Source: Deltaproteobacteria bacterium
GTDB taxonomy: Bacteria > Bdellovibrionota > FAC87 > UBA2466
Direction of reading: 5' to 3'
DNA length: 64,000 nucleotides
NCBI GenBank assembly: GCA_016196825.1
Contig: JACPWY010000010.1
Location: 62,001-126,000 of the forward strand
Below the pieces are notes generated by a model that saw nothing but the letters and a program-made list of their open reading frames with translations, made no database searches and was not told the origin of the DNA. Below, piece after piece: positions 1 through 8,750 of the stretch (position 1 is its first letter; each line of letters starts with the position of its first letter). The position numbers were made by a program, and so were the translations under genes.

Positions 1-1547
1 ACCGTGAGATGGTGATCGCGATTAAGAAGGGAGAGGAGTTTAGACGCGACAATCTACTTCTTCACCTTGTTGAGATTCAATACGAGCGAAACGACATCGA
101 TTTTCACCGCGGTACATTCCGCGTGCGAGGCGATGTCGTCGAAATCTTTCCCGCCTTCGAAGAGAACCTCGCCTACCGGGTCCATTTCTGGGGCGACGAA
201 GTGGAGAAGATCGAAAAGATGGACCCTCTCACCGGAAGGACCGTCGAAACTCTAGATCATCTCGATATCTACCCCGGAAGCCACTATGTCACGGAACGGG
301 ACCAACTCACGAAGGCGATCAAATCAATCCAAGAGGAACTCCGCGAACGCCTGACCCAACTCAAAACCAGTAATGCGCTCGTTGAGGCACAACGCCTGGA
401 GAGTCGCACTTACTACGACATCGAGATGCTCGAGGAAATGGGCTACTGCAACGGCATTGAAAATTACAGTCGCCACCTCACCGGGCGGGCCCCCGGGGCG
501 CCGCCGCCCACTCTGATCGAGTATTTCCCGAGCGATTTTCTCCTTTTTATCGATGAGTCTCACGTAACCGTTCCCCAAATTGGCGGAATGTATCGCGGCG
601 ATCGTGCGCGCAAGGAGACCCTCGTCACCCATGGTTTCCGCCTGCCCTCAGCCCTCGATAATCGGCCCCTGAATTTCTCAGAGTTCGAGAGCCTCGCCAA
701 CGTCACGGTCTATGTGTCAGCGACTCCGGGCGATTTTGAGATGAAGAAATCCGCGGGAAGGGTGATTGAGCAGATTATTCGGCCCACAGGGCTCCTGGAT
801 CCGACGCTTGTCATCAGGCCAGCGCGTGGCGCGGTCGACGACCTCTATCAGGAGATCCGAAAGCGGATCGAAAAGAAGCAGCGCGTACTGGTGACGACCC
901 TGACAAAACGAATGGCCGAGGATCTGACCGAGTATTACCAAAAGATGGGGATCAAGGTTCAGTATCTCCATTCCGATATCGATGCGCTTGAACGCGTTGA
1001 GATCATTCGGCAGCTCCGCATGGGGGTCTTTGATGTTCTCGTAGGCATCAACCTGTTGAGAGAGGGTCTCGACATTCCGGAGTGCGGGCTTGTGGCGATC
1101 CTCGACGCCGATAAGGAGGGTTTTCTTCGCAGCGCACGCTCGCTCACCCAGACGATCGGCCGTGCCGCTCGTAATCTCGACGGAACAGTCATTCTTTACG
1201 CCGATAGGGAAACCGATTCGATTCGTTTTGCCGTGAGTGAAACCGAAAGACGACGAAAAATTCAGCTCGACTACAACACCGAAAACAACATCACCCCACA
1301 GAGTGTGCAGAAGAATATCCAGAGCGGCCTCTACGCCGCCGAAGCCAGCGACTACTACGAGATCAGGGTGGCCGAACCGGCGGCCGACTATGACTTCAAG
1401 GGTGGCAATATCAGCAAGGAAATTACTCGGGTCGAAAAGCTCATGCGCAAGGCCGCCTCCCAACTTCAATTTGAACGTGCTGCCGAATTGCGCGATCGCC
1501 TCAACGCGCTAAAGAGGCTGTTACTCGACCTTCCCGAGCAGCGGTAG
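1..1547 (+). CDS. uvrB: UvrABC excinuclease subunit B, 5'-truncated by window edge
   Basis: Nucleotide-excision repair helicase-like subunit that takes damaged DNA from UvrA and recruits UvrC. The frame is open from the first bases, so the start codon and roughly the first 150 residues (with Walker A) lie outside the window. Visible: the DESH helicase motif II near 553, the YVSATPG segment near 712, [10 protein letters not shown] near 1060, QTIGRAARN near 1150, and a C-terminal UVR domain (about 1430-1520) that in known UvrB contacts UvrC. About 514 residues are visible of a family size near 660-680. The last 82 bp overlap the convergent metallo-hydrolase gene. uvrA lies far away at 57.9 kb, so the two are not in one operon here. 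Confidence 0.97.
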   Translation, partial: REMVIAIKKGEEFRRDNLLLHLVEIQYERNDIDFHRGTFRVRGDVVEIFPAFEENLAYRVHFWGDEVEKIEKMDPLTGRTVETLDHLDIYPGSHYVTERDQLTKAIKSIQEELRERLTQLKTSNALVEAQRLESRTYYDIEMLEEMGYCNGIENYSRHLTGRAPGAPPPTLIEYFPSDFLLFIDESHVTVPQIGGMYRGDRARKETLVTHGFRLPSALDNRPLNFSEFESLANVTVYVSATPGDFEMKKSAGRVIEQIIRPTGLLDPTLVIRPARGAVDDLYQEIRKRIEKKQRVLVTTLTKRMAEDLTEYYQKMGIKVQYLHSDIDALERVEIIRQLRMGVFDVLVGINLLREGLDIPECGLVAILDADKEGFLRSARSLTQTIGRAARNLDGTVILYADRETDSIRFAVSETERRRKIQLDYNTENNITPQSVQKNIQSGLYAAEASDYYEIRVAEPAADYDFKGGNISKEITRVEKLMRKAASQLQFERAAELRDRLNALKRLLLDLPEQR

Positions 1548-2443
1548 ACCCCACACGACCCGTGCCATGTTCGGCACTCCATCAACCCTTCCCGGTGGAT
1601 GCTCACTTCCACGAAACCATCGACATCGGTGCGCAGCAGAGGGATCCCAAGCGCTTGATAGCGTTTAACCACGCTGGGGTGAGGGTGATGATAACGATTC
1701 CGCCACCCGAGGCTCGCCACTGCGAGCTGAGGGCTAGTCGCCAGAAGGAAACTCTTCGCACTCGACGTTTTACTCCCGTGGTGGGCCACCTTAAGAAGAT
1801 CGATAGTGTGTCCTCCTCTTTTCAGCCATTCCGACTCCGCCGGCATCTCAACATCGGCCGTGAGCAGAACCCGGCACCCTCCATATTCCAGCTCCACAAT
1901 CACGGAGCGATCGTTGTCGCCACACCAACCGCATGCGTGCCCCATTGGAGAAAGCACCATACGCGCCGAACCCGCCTGAAATTCCGATCTTCCTGTGATC
2001 GGCGTCGCCCGACCACCCTTGCCCTTCACGGCCTCTTGAATCTTGCGAACCACCTCGGTCGTCCCGAAGACAGAATGGTAGAGAAACTCCCGGATCGAAA
2101 GTTGTTCAGCTATCGGCGCAAGACCCTGGGCATGATCCGCATCGGGGTGGGTCATCACGAGAAAATCAAGTGAAAGACGCCCCTGTCTCAGCATTTCTGG
2201 CAAGACCACTCTCTCTCCGCCATTCCATTTCCCAAAACCACCGGGCGCATCCACCAAGGCCACCTGACCATTGGGAAAGGTCACCGCAATAGAATCCCCC
2301 TGCCCAACATCGAAAAAGGTGACGACCAATTTCGGAACTACACGGTCCAGAATCCGGCCCACCCCACACAGGATAAGGACAAACCCAGACGCCAGAAAAA
2401 GGCAAAAAGCCCACCTCACGCCCCTCCCAACTGCAAAACCCAT
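1466..2443 (-). CDS. ComEC/Rec2-type MBL-fold metallo-hydrolase with one membrane anchor
   Basis: A 325-residue protein with one N-terminal hydrophobic segment (about 10-28) followed by a metallo-beta-lactamase domain. The domain starts with FFDVGQGDS, carries the metal-binding [11 protein letters not shown] motif (near residue 97) and a late HHGSK motif (near 221). This matches the C-terminal domain of ComEC DNA-uptake proteins, but the multi-span channel domain is absent, so it is a stand-alone anchored hydrolase; a role in DNA uptake or degradation is inference. The start is uncertain: an AGGAGG sits only one base before the ATG at 2443, and a GTG eight codons downstream also follows a purine-rich stretch. 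The C-terminal 40 residues are basic, low-complexity, and encoded antisense to the end of uvrB. Confidence 0.85.
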   Translation of the reverse strand: MGFAVGRGVRWAFCLFLASGFVLILCGVGRILDRVVPKLVVTFFDVGQGDSIAVTFPNGQVALVDAPGGFGKWNGGERVVLPEMLRQGRLSLDFLVMTHPDADHAQGLAPIAEQLSIREFLYHSVFGTTEVVRKIQEAVKGKGGRATPITGRSEFQAGSARMVLSPMGHACGWCGDNDRSVIVELEYGGCRVLLTADVEMPAESEWLKRGGHTIDLLKVAHHGSKTSSAKSFLLATSPQLAVASLGWRNRYHHPHPSVVKRYQALGIPLLRTDVDGFVEVSIHREGLMECRTWHGSCGVYRCSGRSSNSLFSALRRSRNSAARSN

Positions 2444-2460
2444 ACCTCCTCAAACGGTAT

Positions 2461-2483
2461 CAAAAGGAAGTCCGTACCTTTTG
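2461..2483. promoter_or_regulatory. Inverted repeat between divergent genes
   Basis: CAAAAGG and CCTTTTG form perfect 7-bp arms around a 9-nt spacer in the 66-bp gap between the divergent metallo-hydrolase gene and the gene at 2510. The position fits an operator or a transcript hairpin; no regulator is identified. Confidence 0.3.
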
Positions 2484-2509
2484 GGGAGCTGGCGTGGTTT
2501 AATGGGGGT

Positions 2510-3493
2510 ATGCACAGTCCACGTCTATGCATCGACGGCCGATGTGATCGGAATAGCTACGGCGCACTCGTGGCCGAGGAGATCATCAATCAACTCGTTG
2601 CGTGTCAGGGTGAACCGAGCGCCACCAACGAGTGGATTGAGCGGGGACGGACCGTCCTACTCGCCCACCCCGATCAAATTTTCGAAGGGCAGTGGCGCCG
2701 CTACAATACCAAGATGCCCGTGGGCCTTTCTCCCCTCTATTGGGCGTGGGAACGCAACTTCGTCAAAGAGGCATCCCTCAGTGTTTTCCACAAATTTCGC
2801 CAAGCCGACCGGCTGGGACTCAGACTGCCTTGTGAAACTGTCACAACCGTTCTTTCGCCGGGCGCGATCCCCAAGCCGCTGAGGCTGAATTCACGAGACC
2901 AGATTTTTGTGGTGCCCTCCCATCGGGATCGGACGCGCCTTATGCGCGAGAGCCACATCGCCGCGGAGAAGATTCATGTAGTTCGGCCAACTGTTCGGCG
3001 CTATTGTTTCTTCTGCGAATCACCTAAGCTTCGCACCGACGGAAAGATTCTTCTCATCGGTGAGAACGCTCGTTATCAACAGCGTCTTTCGAGTATTCTG
3101 AAAGGTCGATTCCCCACCCAATCGGTCGAGGCCCTTTCCTTCAAAGGTCGTAAAGAGGTCGAGCCTCTCGAGTGGCTCAAGCTTATCGATCAGACCGCGT
3201 TTGCGGTTTATCTCGTCGACAAGCCGTACGATTGGGCCACTCTGGCCCTCGAACTTTTTTATTGGGGCGTACCAGTTGTCTTTCCGGATGAGAATGGACC
3301 GCTCAACGAGCTCCTCCCCCTATCGCCACTGCGACTTTCATCGTTCCTCGTCAATCAACCCGATCTCTCAGGACTCAAGAAGATGGCTGAAGAGGCCGGC
3401 GCCCAACTCGACGAGGCCAATGTCTTTGAGCCGCTCTCGTTTGCCCGACAATACGGAAAGATCTATTCCTCCCTTCCCCAGCGCACGCAATAG
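2510..3493 (+). CDS. Glycosyltransferase-like protein, function unknown
   Basis: A 327-residue protein without signal peptide or membrane segments. I do not recognise a named family with confidence. The C-terminal third contains a stretch (about residues 243-272) with a run of aromatic and acidic residues, then LALELFYWGVPVVFPDENG. It resembles the nucleotide-sugar-binding end of GT-B glycosyltransferases (E-x-F/G-x-G-x-P-V-V), and residues 115-205 could be the linker and start of the second Rossmann domain. ATG chosen behind GGGGGT, although that spacing is short. The next gene starts 7 nt downstream, so the two are probably co-transcribed. An unrelated nucleotide-binding protein is possible. 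Confidence 0.65.
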   Translation: MHSPRLCIDGRCDRNSYGALVAEEIINQLVACQGEPSATNEWIERGRTVLLAHPDQIFEGQWRRYNTKMPVGLSPLYWAWERNFVKEASLSVFHKFRQADRLGLRLPCETVTTVLSPGAIPKPLRLNSRDQIFVVPSHRDRTRLMRESHIAAEKIHVVRPTVRRYCFFCESPKLRTDGKILLIGENARYQQRLSSILKGRFPTQSVEALSFKGRKEVEPLEWLKLIDQTAFAVYLVDKPYDWATLALELFYWGVPVVFPDENGPLNELLPLSPLRLSSFLVNQPDLSGLKKMAEEAGAQLDEANVFEPLSFARQYGKIYSSLPQRTQ

Positions 3494-3500
3494 GTTTTTA

Positions 3501-4193
3501 GTGCAGCCATCGATCAAAAACGCAATTGCAGCGATTGAAAAACACGGCGCCCTCCTCACCTTTCCGATGCAAAATAGATCGGAGCCCAAAAGCCTCTGGT
3601 CGATATTTTACCCAAAAAGCGAAATGCGCTGGGATTGGGATTCCACCGGCGATAACCGAGTCGCTAAGATGTGGCACCTAAGAGAAGAGCTCTCGCGCAG
3701 CGGAAAGGTTGTCTACGCCAAGTGGTACAAGGGGCGCGCCACCTTTTTCTCCAAAACGCTGGCGGCAGCGCTGATTCGAGCCTTGGATCACTCCCACCCG
3801 ATGCGTTCGCTCTCACGCAACGCCCACACCATTCATGAACTTCTCCTCGAAGATTCGCCTCAGTCCTCGAAAATTCTTAAGAAACGGTCTGAGAAGGAAC
3901 AGGGGCTTACCCCCAAGGAATTCGACAAAGGGCTCACCGAACTCTGGCAATCCTTGCGGATTGTGGGCTACGGCGAAGTGGACGATGGCGCATTTCCCTC
4001 GCTCAATATCGGCGCTACCAGCGCACTCTTCGAGGATCTCTGCCGTAAGGCCACCGGCCTCTCCGAAAAGGCGGCAATCGAAGATCTCGCGCCAATTTCT
4101 GAGACTCCCTTCATTCAGCAGCTGAACTCATTCAAGTCTCGACCGGCCACAGGGCCCAAAGTGAAGGTGATTCGCTTCAGCGATATTCAATAA
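3501..4193 (+). CDS. Hypothetical protein, 230 residues
   Basis: Starts at a GTG 7 nt after the previous stop; the open frame extends further upstream inside the preceding gene, but its codons there are only a shadow of that gene. Rich in Arg, Lys, Trp and Phe, with no signal peptide or membrane segment. The N-terminal half has a region (about 40-85: WDWDSTG, MWHLREEL, YAKWYKGRATFFS) reminiscent of DNA-binding winged-helix proteins, but I cannot assign a family. Probably one transcript with the preceding gene. Soluble and cytoplasmic by composition. Confidence 0.7.
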   Translation: MQPSIKNAIAAIEKHGALLTFPMQNRSEPKSLWSIFYPKSEMRWDWDSTGDNRVAKMWHLREELSRSGKVVYAKWYKGRATFFSKTLAAALIRALDHSHPMRSLSRNAHTIHELLLEDSPQSSKILKKRSEKEQGLTPKEFDKGLTELWQSLRIVGYGEVDDGAFPSLNIGATSALFEDLCRKATGLSEKAAIEDLAPISETPFIQQLNSFKSRPATGPKVKVIRFSDIQ

Positions 4194-4219
4194 AAAAGGG
4201 AGGCCGTTTCCGGCCTCCC
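4192..4219 (-). terminator. Rho-independent terminator for the coiled-coil gene
   Basis: GGGAGGCCG and CGGCCTCCC form a perfect 9-bp stem with a TTTC loop. Six A residues lie on the left, which read as a U-tract on the minus strand, so it terminates the gene ending at 4261. There is no T-run on the plus side, so it stops the convergent plus-strand gene less well. Confidence 0.85.
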
Positions 4220-4260
4220 TAGGACAACGATGGCCCTTTGGGCCACCCCCCGAGAAAACT

Positions 4261-6036
4261 TTATCGCGTCGGCATGTTGAAAAAACCTCGCGCACCCGAT
4301 GTCACGGAATGCGTGGAGCCCTCAATCACCAAAGCGGGCGGCGGGTTATAACCCGGCTGCGCCGCTACAGTCGGCGAAGGCTGTAAATGTCGGACCGCCC
4401 CGGGAACCGAGGTGACCGCGCGAGCCCGCGCCGTAGCAAATGTCTCACCTGTAGCCGAAACCTGCGCCTGAAAGCGAGCCAGGTCGCTTCCAGCCATCCG
4501 GCCAGGTGCTGAACCGATCACATCAAGATTGGAGGCCATGTTGGCCGCAAGCTCTCGGCTCATCTTCGGAGAACCATTGGCCCGAGCCGATATCGAAGCG
4601 CGAGCGCCGCGGACCGTACCGGCCTTCTTCGCACCACCATTCATGAGAAGCTGCTGTTGCGGAACGCCCGTGATCGGAGTCACCCGCAGAGTGGAAAGAA
4701 GCTGCGAGCTCGCGGCCGCCCGATTAGCAAAAGGGAGCTGTCCACCCTGAGCCAAAGTCTGCGCACCGACATTGCCGGCCATCGGATTCACACCCGTTCG
4801 CGGAACCAACGCACCAGTGGCGCTTGTCGCGCCAGGAAACATCGAATTGCCAGCGCCACGATTCACCACAAGCTGATTGCCGGGATTCGTCGCTAGCCCC
4901 TGAGCGAGTCCAGCCTGGGCCACCTGCGCACTCAATGTCGCCTTGGCGAGCTGGACATTATCGTCGGCCTGTTTCTGGGCCAGCGCCATGCGCTGTTGAT
5001 TCATTCCATATTCCATATCGCGCTTCTCGCGAGAAAGCTGGTTGTTTTCCTCGCGCGCCTTGCCCAACTCAGCGAGCTGAGCATTCAATCGCTGCGTGGT
5101 CGCGTCGTTATTCATCTTCGCAATTTGTTGCGTGGTCGCGATCTGCTGATCGGTGATCGACTTCTGCGTCTCAGCCAGGTACTTCGAGGTGTCGGCGCTG
5201 ATCTGACTAGTCGCAAGCGCTGTCTGTTGATTCGTCTTCGCAATCTGTTTGTCCGCATCGGCCTGAACGGCAGCGGCAACCATCGGAGAGGCCGCGGCCA
5301 TCATCATGGCCATGCCCATCAAGAACTCAGCTCCTTTGTTGCCGGTCTTTTCATTATCAGGTTGACCACCACCCTCGGCGTGGACATCGGGCCCCGTGAG
5401 TAGTGATAACATCACATTCATCGGAATCGTATTGAAGTATTGTGGGTTAAGCTTCTGTGCCTTCGCGCTGAGGCCAGCTTCGATATTGGCAATCTCACTC
5501 GCGATCTGTTGGTCTGTCTGGCCTTTCGGCGCGTTCTCATCCATCACAAGAGACTGAGTGGCGGCGCTGCCGTGGGTGCTCGTTACAAGGTACTTCTTCG
5601 GAAAGTTGGAACCCATCTTCGGAATCAGAGCGGCTGAGGGATGATTCAAAAACTTGTTGTAGTTGTCTGCAGCGTTGACATCGATGTAGCCACCGAGCAT
5701 CGCCTGCACGAGTGGCAGCTGAGCGTCGGCAATGCCGTTGCCCTGAAAGACTCCGGCCAAAGTTTTGAGAGCATTGGGAAGATTGGCGACAGCCTTGCGC
5801 ACGCGGGTGCGCCGAAACTCATCCATCGGATTTTCCGCGGCGGATCGCATGGCGGCGTTGATCTCGCCAACAGCGGAGAGCACACCAACCATTTCAGGGT
5901 GAGAGAGAAGGGCCTTAACCTCTTCTTTGTCATGCGCCTTCGCTGGAGTCGCCAAGATCGCGGCGACAGCGAAGAGAGCAAACAGGGTACCGATGCGTCT
6001 TGCGGCTCGGTCTCTGATGTCGTTCCTAGGCTTCAA
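4261..6036 (-). CDS. Secreted Ala/Gln-rich coiled-coil protein (paralogue A)
   Basis: A 591-residue protein with a signal peptide (charged start, hydrophobic residues 17-30, AKA cleavage site). The start is a TTG behind a strong GAGAAGGAG at 8-nt spacing; no ATG gives a signal peptide. Residues about 237-390 hold a hydrophobic segment (MGMAMMMAAASPMVAAAVQ), then an uninterrupted coiled-coil-like stretch rich in Gln, Thr, Ala, Asn with ADKQIAKTNQQTALATSQIS. The C-terminal third is low-complexity (Ala, Gly, Pro, Arg). The downstream neighbour on the same strand shares the hydrophobic-plus-coiled-coil block, so the two are tandem paralogues. No known family recognised; probably an envelope-associated structural protein. 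Confidence 0.85.
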   Translation of the reverse strand: MKPRNDIRDRAARRIGTLFALFAVAAILATPAKAHDKEEVKALLSHPEMVGVLSAVGEINAAMRSAAENPMDEFRRTRVRKAVANLPNALKTLAGVFQGNGIADAQLPLVQAMLGGYIDVNAADNYNKFLNHPSAALIPKMGSNFPKKYLVTSTHGSAATQSLVMDENAPKGQTDQQIASEIANIEAGLSAKAQKLNPQYFNTIPMNVMLSLLTGPDVHAEGGGQPDNEKTGNKGAEFLMGMAMMMAAASPMVAAAVQADADKQIAKTNQQTALATSQISADTSKYLAETQKSITDQQIATTQQIAKMNNDATTQRLNAQLAELGKAREENNQLSREKRDMEYGMNQQRMALAQKQADDNVQLAKATLSAQVAQAGLAQGLATNPGNQLVVNRGAGNSMFPGATSATGALVPRTGVNPMAGNVGAQTLAQGGQLPFANRAAASSQLLSTLRVTPITGVPQQQLLMNGGAKKAGTVRGARASISARANGSPKMSRELAANMASNLDVIGSAPGRMAGSDLARFQAQVSATGETFATARARAVTSVPGAVRHLQPSPTVAAQPGYNPPPALVIEGSTHSVTSGARGFFNMPTR

Positions 6037-6122
6037 GCCAGGTGCTCCTTCTCAAGTTGCAGAACAATGGTTCTACCGCTTTGTAATGCAAACACTCGGC
6101 CACCCACCCGCCGGGGCTCGGT

Positions 6123-6134
6123 GGAGTTAACTCC
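6123..6134. promoter_or_regulatory. 12-bp perfect palindrome upstream of paralogue A
   Basis: GGAGTTAACTCC is self-complementary and lies about 90 bp upstream of the TTG start of the 591-residue gene, within the 248-bp gap between the two paralogues. Could be an operator; a palindrome this short can also arise by chance. Confidence 0.25.
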
Positions 6135-6284
6135 CTGAAAAGACTCAATTCGAAAGCTGTATTCTGACAAAACACATGGGGAACTTCCGAGACACTCGGG
6201 GGAACACTCTGTAAGTGTGTAATTTTCCATGTATTCCTCTGACTGATCATTTGACAGCGGGGTGAATTCAGCCGGTGCTCGAGA

Positions 6285-7235
6285 TCAACGAACCCCCGCG
6301 TGGGTGCTCCGCTCAATCGAAACGCCTCTGACTCGCGCTCCCCGACCCACGACTGTGGCAGGAGCGATCGCTCGTGGCGCGACAACCGGAATGGCCACGG
6401 GTGTTCGAGCTACAATCCTTGCACCAGGAGCGCTGCCAGCCACTTCGACCGGAAAGGCCACGGCCGGTACGCGGTGCAAAAATCGCCTGTTCAAATGGAA
6501 TCGACCGCCACGCACGACGGCAGCAGTGGATAGAAGAAAGCTCGGCTGCCCGTAAACGGGAACGATTGAAGTCCCATTCATCGCCTGGAGCGCGACCACA
6601 CTGCGAGTCGGGTTGAAAACTCGGCTCACTGGCAGATTCACAAGCGATGGATACTGGGGCGCGCCCCAATTATTGCCGGACGCTCCTGGATAGGCACCAG
6701 GGTAGAGTCCGGGGTACACACCCGGGTAAGCCGATGGAGCCAGTGGCGGCTTGCCGCCCATTCCGGCCTGCGCAAGCTGAGCACTCAGAGTGAGACGACC
6801 AAGTGAAGCGTTGCTGGCCGCCTGTTGATAGGCCCAGCCCATGCGTTGTTGGTTCAAGTTCCATTCCATATTCATTCGTTCACGCTCCATAAGGAGATTG
6901 TCGTGGCGAGCGGAATTAAGCGAGTTCAATTGCATCATCAGGCGATCGGTCGTCCCCTGCTGATTAATCGCATTAATGTTCATGGCGGCGGCGAGTTGAC
7001 TGTACGTTGTTTGCGCCTGGAGATCGGCCATGAATTTCGAGGTGTCTGCGCTGATGAGTGAGGTCGCAATCGCGGTCTGGGAATTGGTTTGAGCAATCGA
7101 TTTATCGGCGCTGGCCTGAATAGCGGAGGTCACCATCGGTGTGGCCGCGCCGATAAGAGCGGCGGCTCCAAAGAGAGCCTCTTCGGCCGGAGCACTGGCC
7201 GACACAAGACACAATATGAGCAGGATTCCCTTCAT
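6285..7235 (-). CDS. Secreted coiled-coil protein (paralogue B)
   Basis: A 316-residue protein starting with MKGILLILCLVSASAPAEE, a clear signal peptide. This ATG has GGGGG about 4 nt upstream and is preferred over an upstream in-frame start at 7247. Residues about 20-175 match paralogue A: a hydrophobic AALIGAATPMVTSAIQ segment, then ADKSIAQTNSQTAIATSLIS, then a coiled coil with RMNMEWNLNQQRM (compare RDMEYGMNQQRM in A) and TLSAQLAQAG. The N-terminal domain of A is absent. Beyond it lies a Tyr-Pro-Gly-rich repeat (YPGVYPGLYPGAYPG) and a basic Arg/Val/Ala tail. Probably exported and surface- or envelope-associated; function unknown. Confidence 0.85.
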   Translation of the reverse strand: MKGILLILCLVSASAPAEEALFGAAALIGAATPMVTSAIQASADKSIAQTNSQTAIATSLISADTSKFMADLQAQTTYSQLAAAMNINAINQQGTTDRLMMQLNSLNSARHDNLLMERERMNMEWNLNQQRMGWAYQQAASNASLGRLTLSAQLAQAGMGGKPPLAPSAYPGVYPGLYPGAYPGASGNNWGAPQYPSLVNLPVSRVFNPTRSVVALQAMNGTSIVPVYGQPSFLLSTAAVVRGGRFHLNRRFLHRVPAVAFPVEVAGSAPGARIVARTPVAIPVVAPRAIAPATVVGRGARVRGVSIERSTHAGVR

Positions 7236-7601
7236 TTTCCCCCACACCTGATTCGATCACTATAAATGCACGCCGCTTGCCAAGGCCCGCGGCCGTACAC
7301 TGAGCGGGCTCGCCTGTGTACATTCGCTACGGCATACGACCGATCGACGATAACTTCCTGAAAATGAAGCAACCTGCGTTGTTGAAAATTGCTACAGACG
7401 CCAAACCCACTCCGCTGGAACGACTAACTCACGTGCTCACCATGTATTCTCGCCGTCTTCGTCTGACGTATACCGGTATACGTATACAGAAAAACGTTGT
7501 GGTCTACAGTCAACGGTGGTGAAATCTTAGGGTGCGTAATGTGACGATTCTCATTCTGTTACTCACTCTAGGTTTTTGAATGCAACTTGATAGGAGGCAT
7601 C
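7236..7601. other. 366-bp intergenic region with a perfect 18-bp palindrome
   Basis: No supportable gene. It separates the minus-strand coiled-coil gene from the plus-strand membrane protein at 7602 and should hold both promoters. It contains the palindrome listed at 7466-7483. Composition is more AT-rich than the flanking genes. A 68-codon open frame (7316-7522) has no credible ribosome site and no recognisable content. Confidence 0.6.
7466..7483. promoter_or_regulatory. 18-bp perfect palindrome ACGTATACCGGTATACGT
   Basis: Every base pairs with its mirror partner. It lies about 120 bp upstream of the urate-oxidase-N-like gene. Such long perfect palindromes are typical binding sites of dimeric regulators (TetR or GntR style). 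The regulator is not identifiable here. Confidence 0.4.
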
Positions 7602-8219
7602 ATGGCGATTGAGGGTTGGTATGCGAATACCGTTTTTATACTGAGGTGGTTTCACATTCTGTTTGGAATCATCTGGATCGGACATCTCTACTTTTTTAAC
7701 TTTGTGAACATTCCGTTTCAGGGCGTGCTCGAGAAAGATCTGAAGCCGCGGGTGAATCCGCTGCTGCTCCCGCGCGCACTTTGGTGGTTCCGCTGGGGGG
7801 CGATGTTGACCTTCCTCTTTGGTTGGACGCTCCTCTTCGTTAAGTACAGCGGCGGCGACCTTTGGAAAGATGCTGCGACCGGAATGATGAGCCACCGCGC
7901 GATGTGGATTCTCGCGGGCGCACTCTTCGGCAGCATCATGTGGTTTAACGTCTGGTTTGTGATCTGGCCCGCTCAGCGCCAAATCATCGGCTGGGTGAAG
8001 GCGGCACAGGCTCCGCCAGAGATGCCAGCCCTTGCAAAACGGGCGGCGCTTTTTTCAAAGATCAACACGTACCTCTCTGCGCCCATGCTCTTTTGCATGA
8101 TTGCACCGAACAACTACGGCTCCATCAACGCCGTGACGTTCATCGTGGTACTGGCGATCTCGATGGTCATCGTGGCGCATCTCTACAAGATCTCCACGAA
8201 GGTCGGGACGACGATCTAA
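7602..8219 (+). CDS. Urate-oxidase N-terminal-domain-like (PuuD-type) membrane protein
   Basis: A 205-residue integral membrane protein. The ATG at 7602 follows TAGGAGG at good spacing and is preferred over an in-frame TTG at 7587. The first helix carries WFHILFGIIWIGHLYFFNFV, the conserved pattern of the Urate_ox_N (PuuD) family, with histidines suited to heme binding. Further helices: about 61-80, 96-118 (ILAGALFGSIMWFNVWFVIW) and two near the C terminus. Full PuuD proteins carry a C-terminal cytochrome c domain; this one stops before it, with no CxxCH. Probably a heme-containing inner-membrane protein; urate oxidation is not implied. Confidence 0.85.
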   Translation: MAIEGWYANTVFILRWFHILFGIIWIGHLYFFNFVNIPFQGVLEKDLKPRVNPLLLPRALWWFRWGAMLTFLFGWTLLFVKYSGGDLWKDAATGMMSHRAMWILAGALFGSIMWFNVWFVIWPAQRQIIGWVKAAQAPPEMPALAKRAALFSKINTYLSAPMLFCMIAPNNYGSINAVTFIVVLAISMVIVAHLYKISTKVGTTI

Positions 8220-8222
8220 TTC

Positions 8223-8257
8223 CTCGGTTCGATTGGATTTGGTCCAGTCGCGCCGAG
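8223..8257. terminator. Stem-loop between convergent genes
   Basis: Outer arms CTCGG/CCGAG enclose a second stem, GATTGGA/TCCAGTC (one G-T wobble), 4 nt after the stop of the membrane protein gene and before the convergent HU gene. A T-rich run (TTTTTCATTTT) follows about 50 nt downstream. Probably part of a transcription stop; not a textbook terminator. Confidence 0.4.
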
Positions 8258-8327
8258 AAATTCAAGTCGAGAGAAGTCTCAAATAAGGGCGTACGGCAAC
8301 GCGTGCACCCGTTTTTCATTTTGGGCT

Positions 8328-8603
8328 TTAAGAGTCGATGCGCTTCTTGAGCTCTTTGCCGACCTTAAAGAAGGGGAGCTTCTTTTCCGGAACGAAGACA
8401 TCGGCCCCTGTTTTCGGGTTGCGACCCACGTAGGATTTGTAACTCTTCACGAACCACGAGCCAAAGCCACGGATCTCAATTCGGTCCCCGCGGACCATCG
8501 CCAAGAAGAAGGAATCGAAGATGGTGTTCACCAATTCCTCGGCCTTTTTCTTTGTTAGGTTGGCCTTGCGGGCCAGGTTTTCTATCAGCTCAGACTTTGT
8601 CAC
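8328..8603 (-). CDS. HU/IHF-family DNA-binding protein
   Basis: A 91-residue nucleoid protein, the normal family length. It begins at GTG (VTKSELIENLARK) with GGAGG just upstream; the frame is open further upstream but the extra residues match nothing. The HU/IHF body is complete: N-terminal helices with KKKAEELVNTIFDSF, the beta-arm with GFGSWFVKSYKSYVGRNPKTG (the DNA-intercalating arm is RNPKTG) and a basic C-terminal helix. Binds and bends DNA as a dimer. Closer to IHF-alpha/HU than to histone-like unrelated families; which subunit it represents cannot be decided. Monocistronic with its own consensus promoter. Confidence 0.96.
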   Translation of the reverse strand: MTKSELIENLARKANLTKKKAEELVNTIFDSFFLAMVRGDRIEIRGFGSWFVKSYKSYVGRNPKTGADVFVPEKKLPFFKVGKELKKRIDS

Positions 8604-8664
8604 TCTGCCTCCGTTCCCAAGGCACCCCAGCTTATGGACAGACAAAACTGCTAAGTCCTCTATT

Positions 8665-8693
8665 ATTATAGTGTTTTGCCTACGGCCTTCCAA
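8665..8693 (-). promoter_or_regulatory. Sigma-70 promoter of the HU gene
   Basis: On the minus strand TTGGAA (-35, 8688-8693) is followed after exactly 17 nt by a consensus TATAAT (-10, 8665-8670), about 60 nt upstream of the GTG start. The best promoter match I see in the window. Confidence 0.8.
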
Positions 8694-8750
8694 GCAAAAA
8701 CCTGTTGTTGGTGGTGCCCCCACTCGCTAAGATGGCCGCGACACACATTG

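Noticed and set aside
717-1469. 250-codon frame antisense to uvrB
   Set aside because: Shadow of uvrB's codon bias; helicase motifs are in the sense frame.
7316-7522. 68-codon frame in the 7.2-7.6 kb gap
   Set aside because: No ribosome site, and composition is like the non-coding gap. It overlaps the palindrome.
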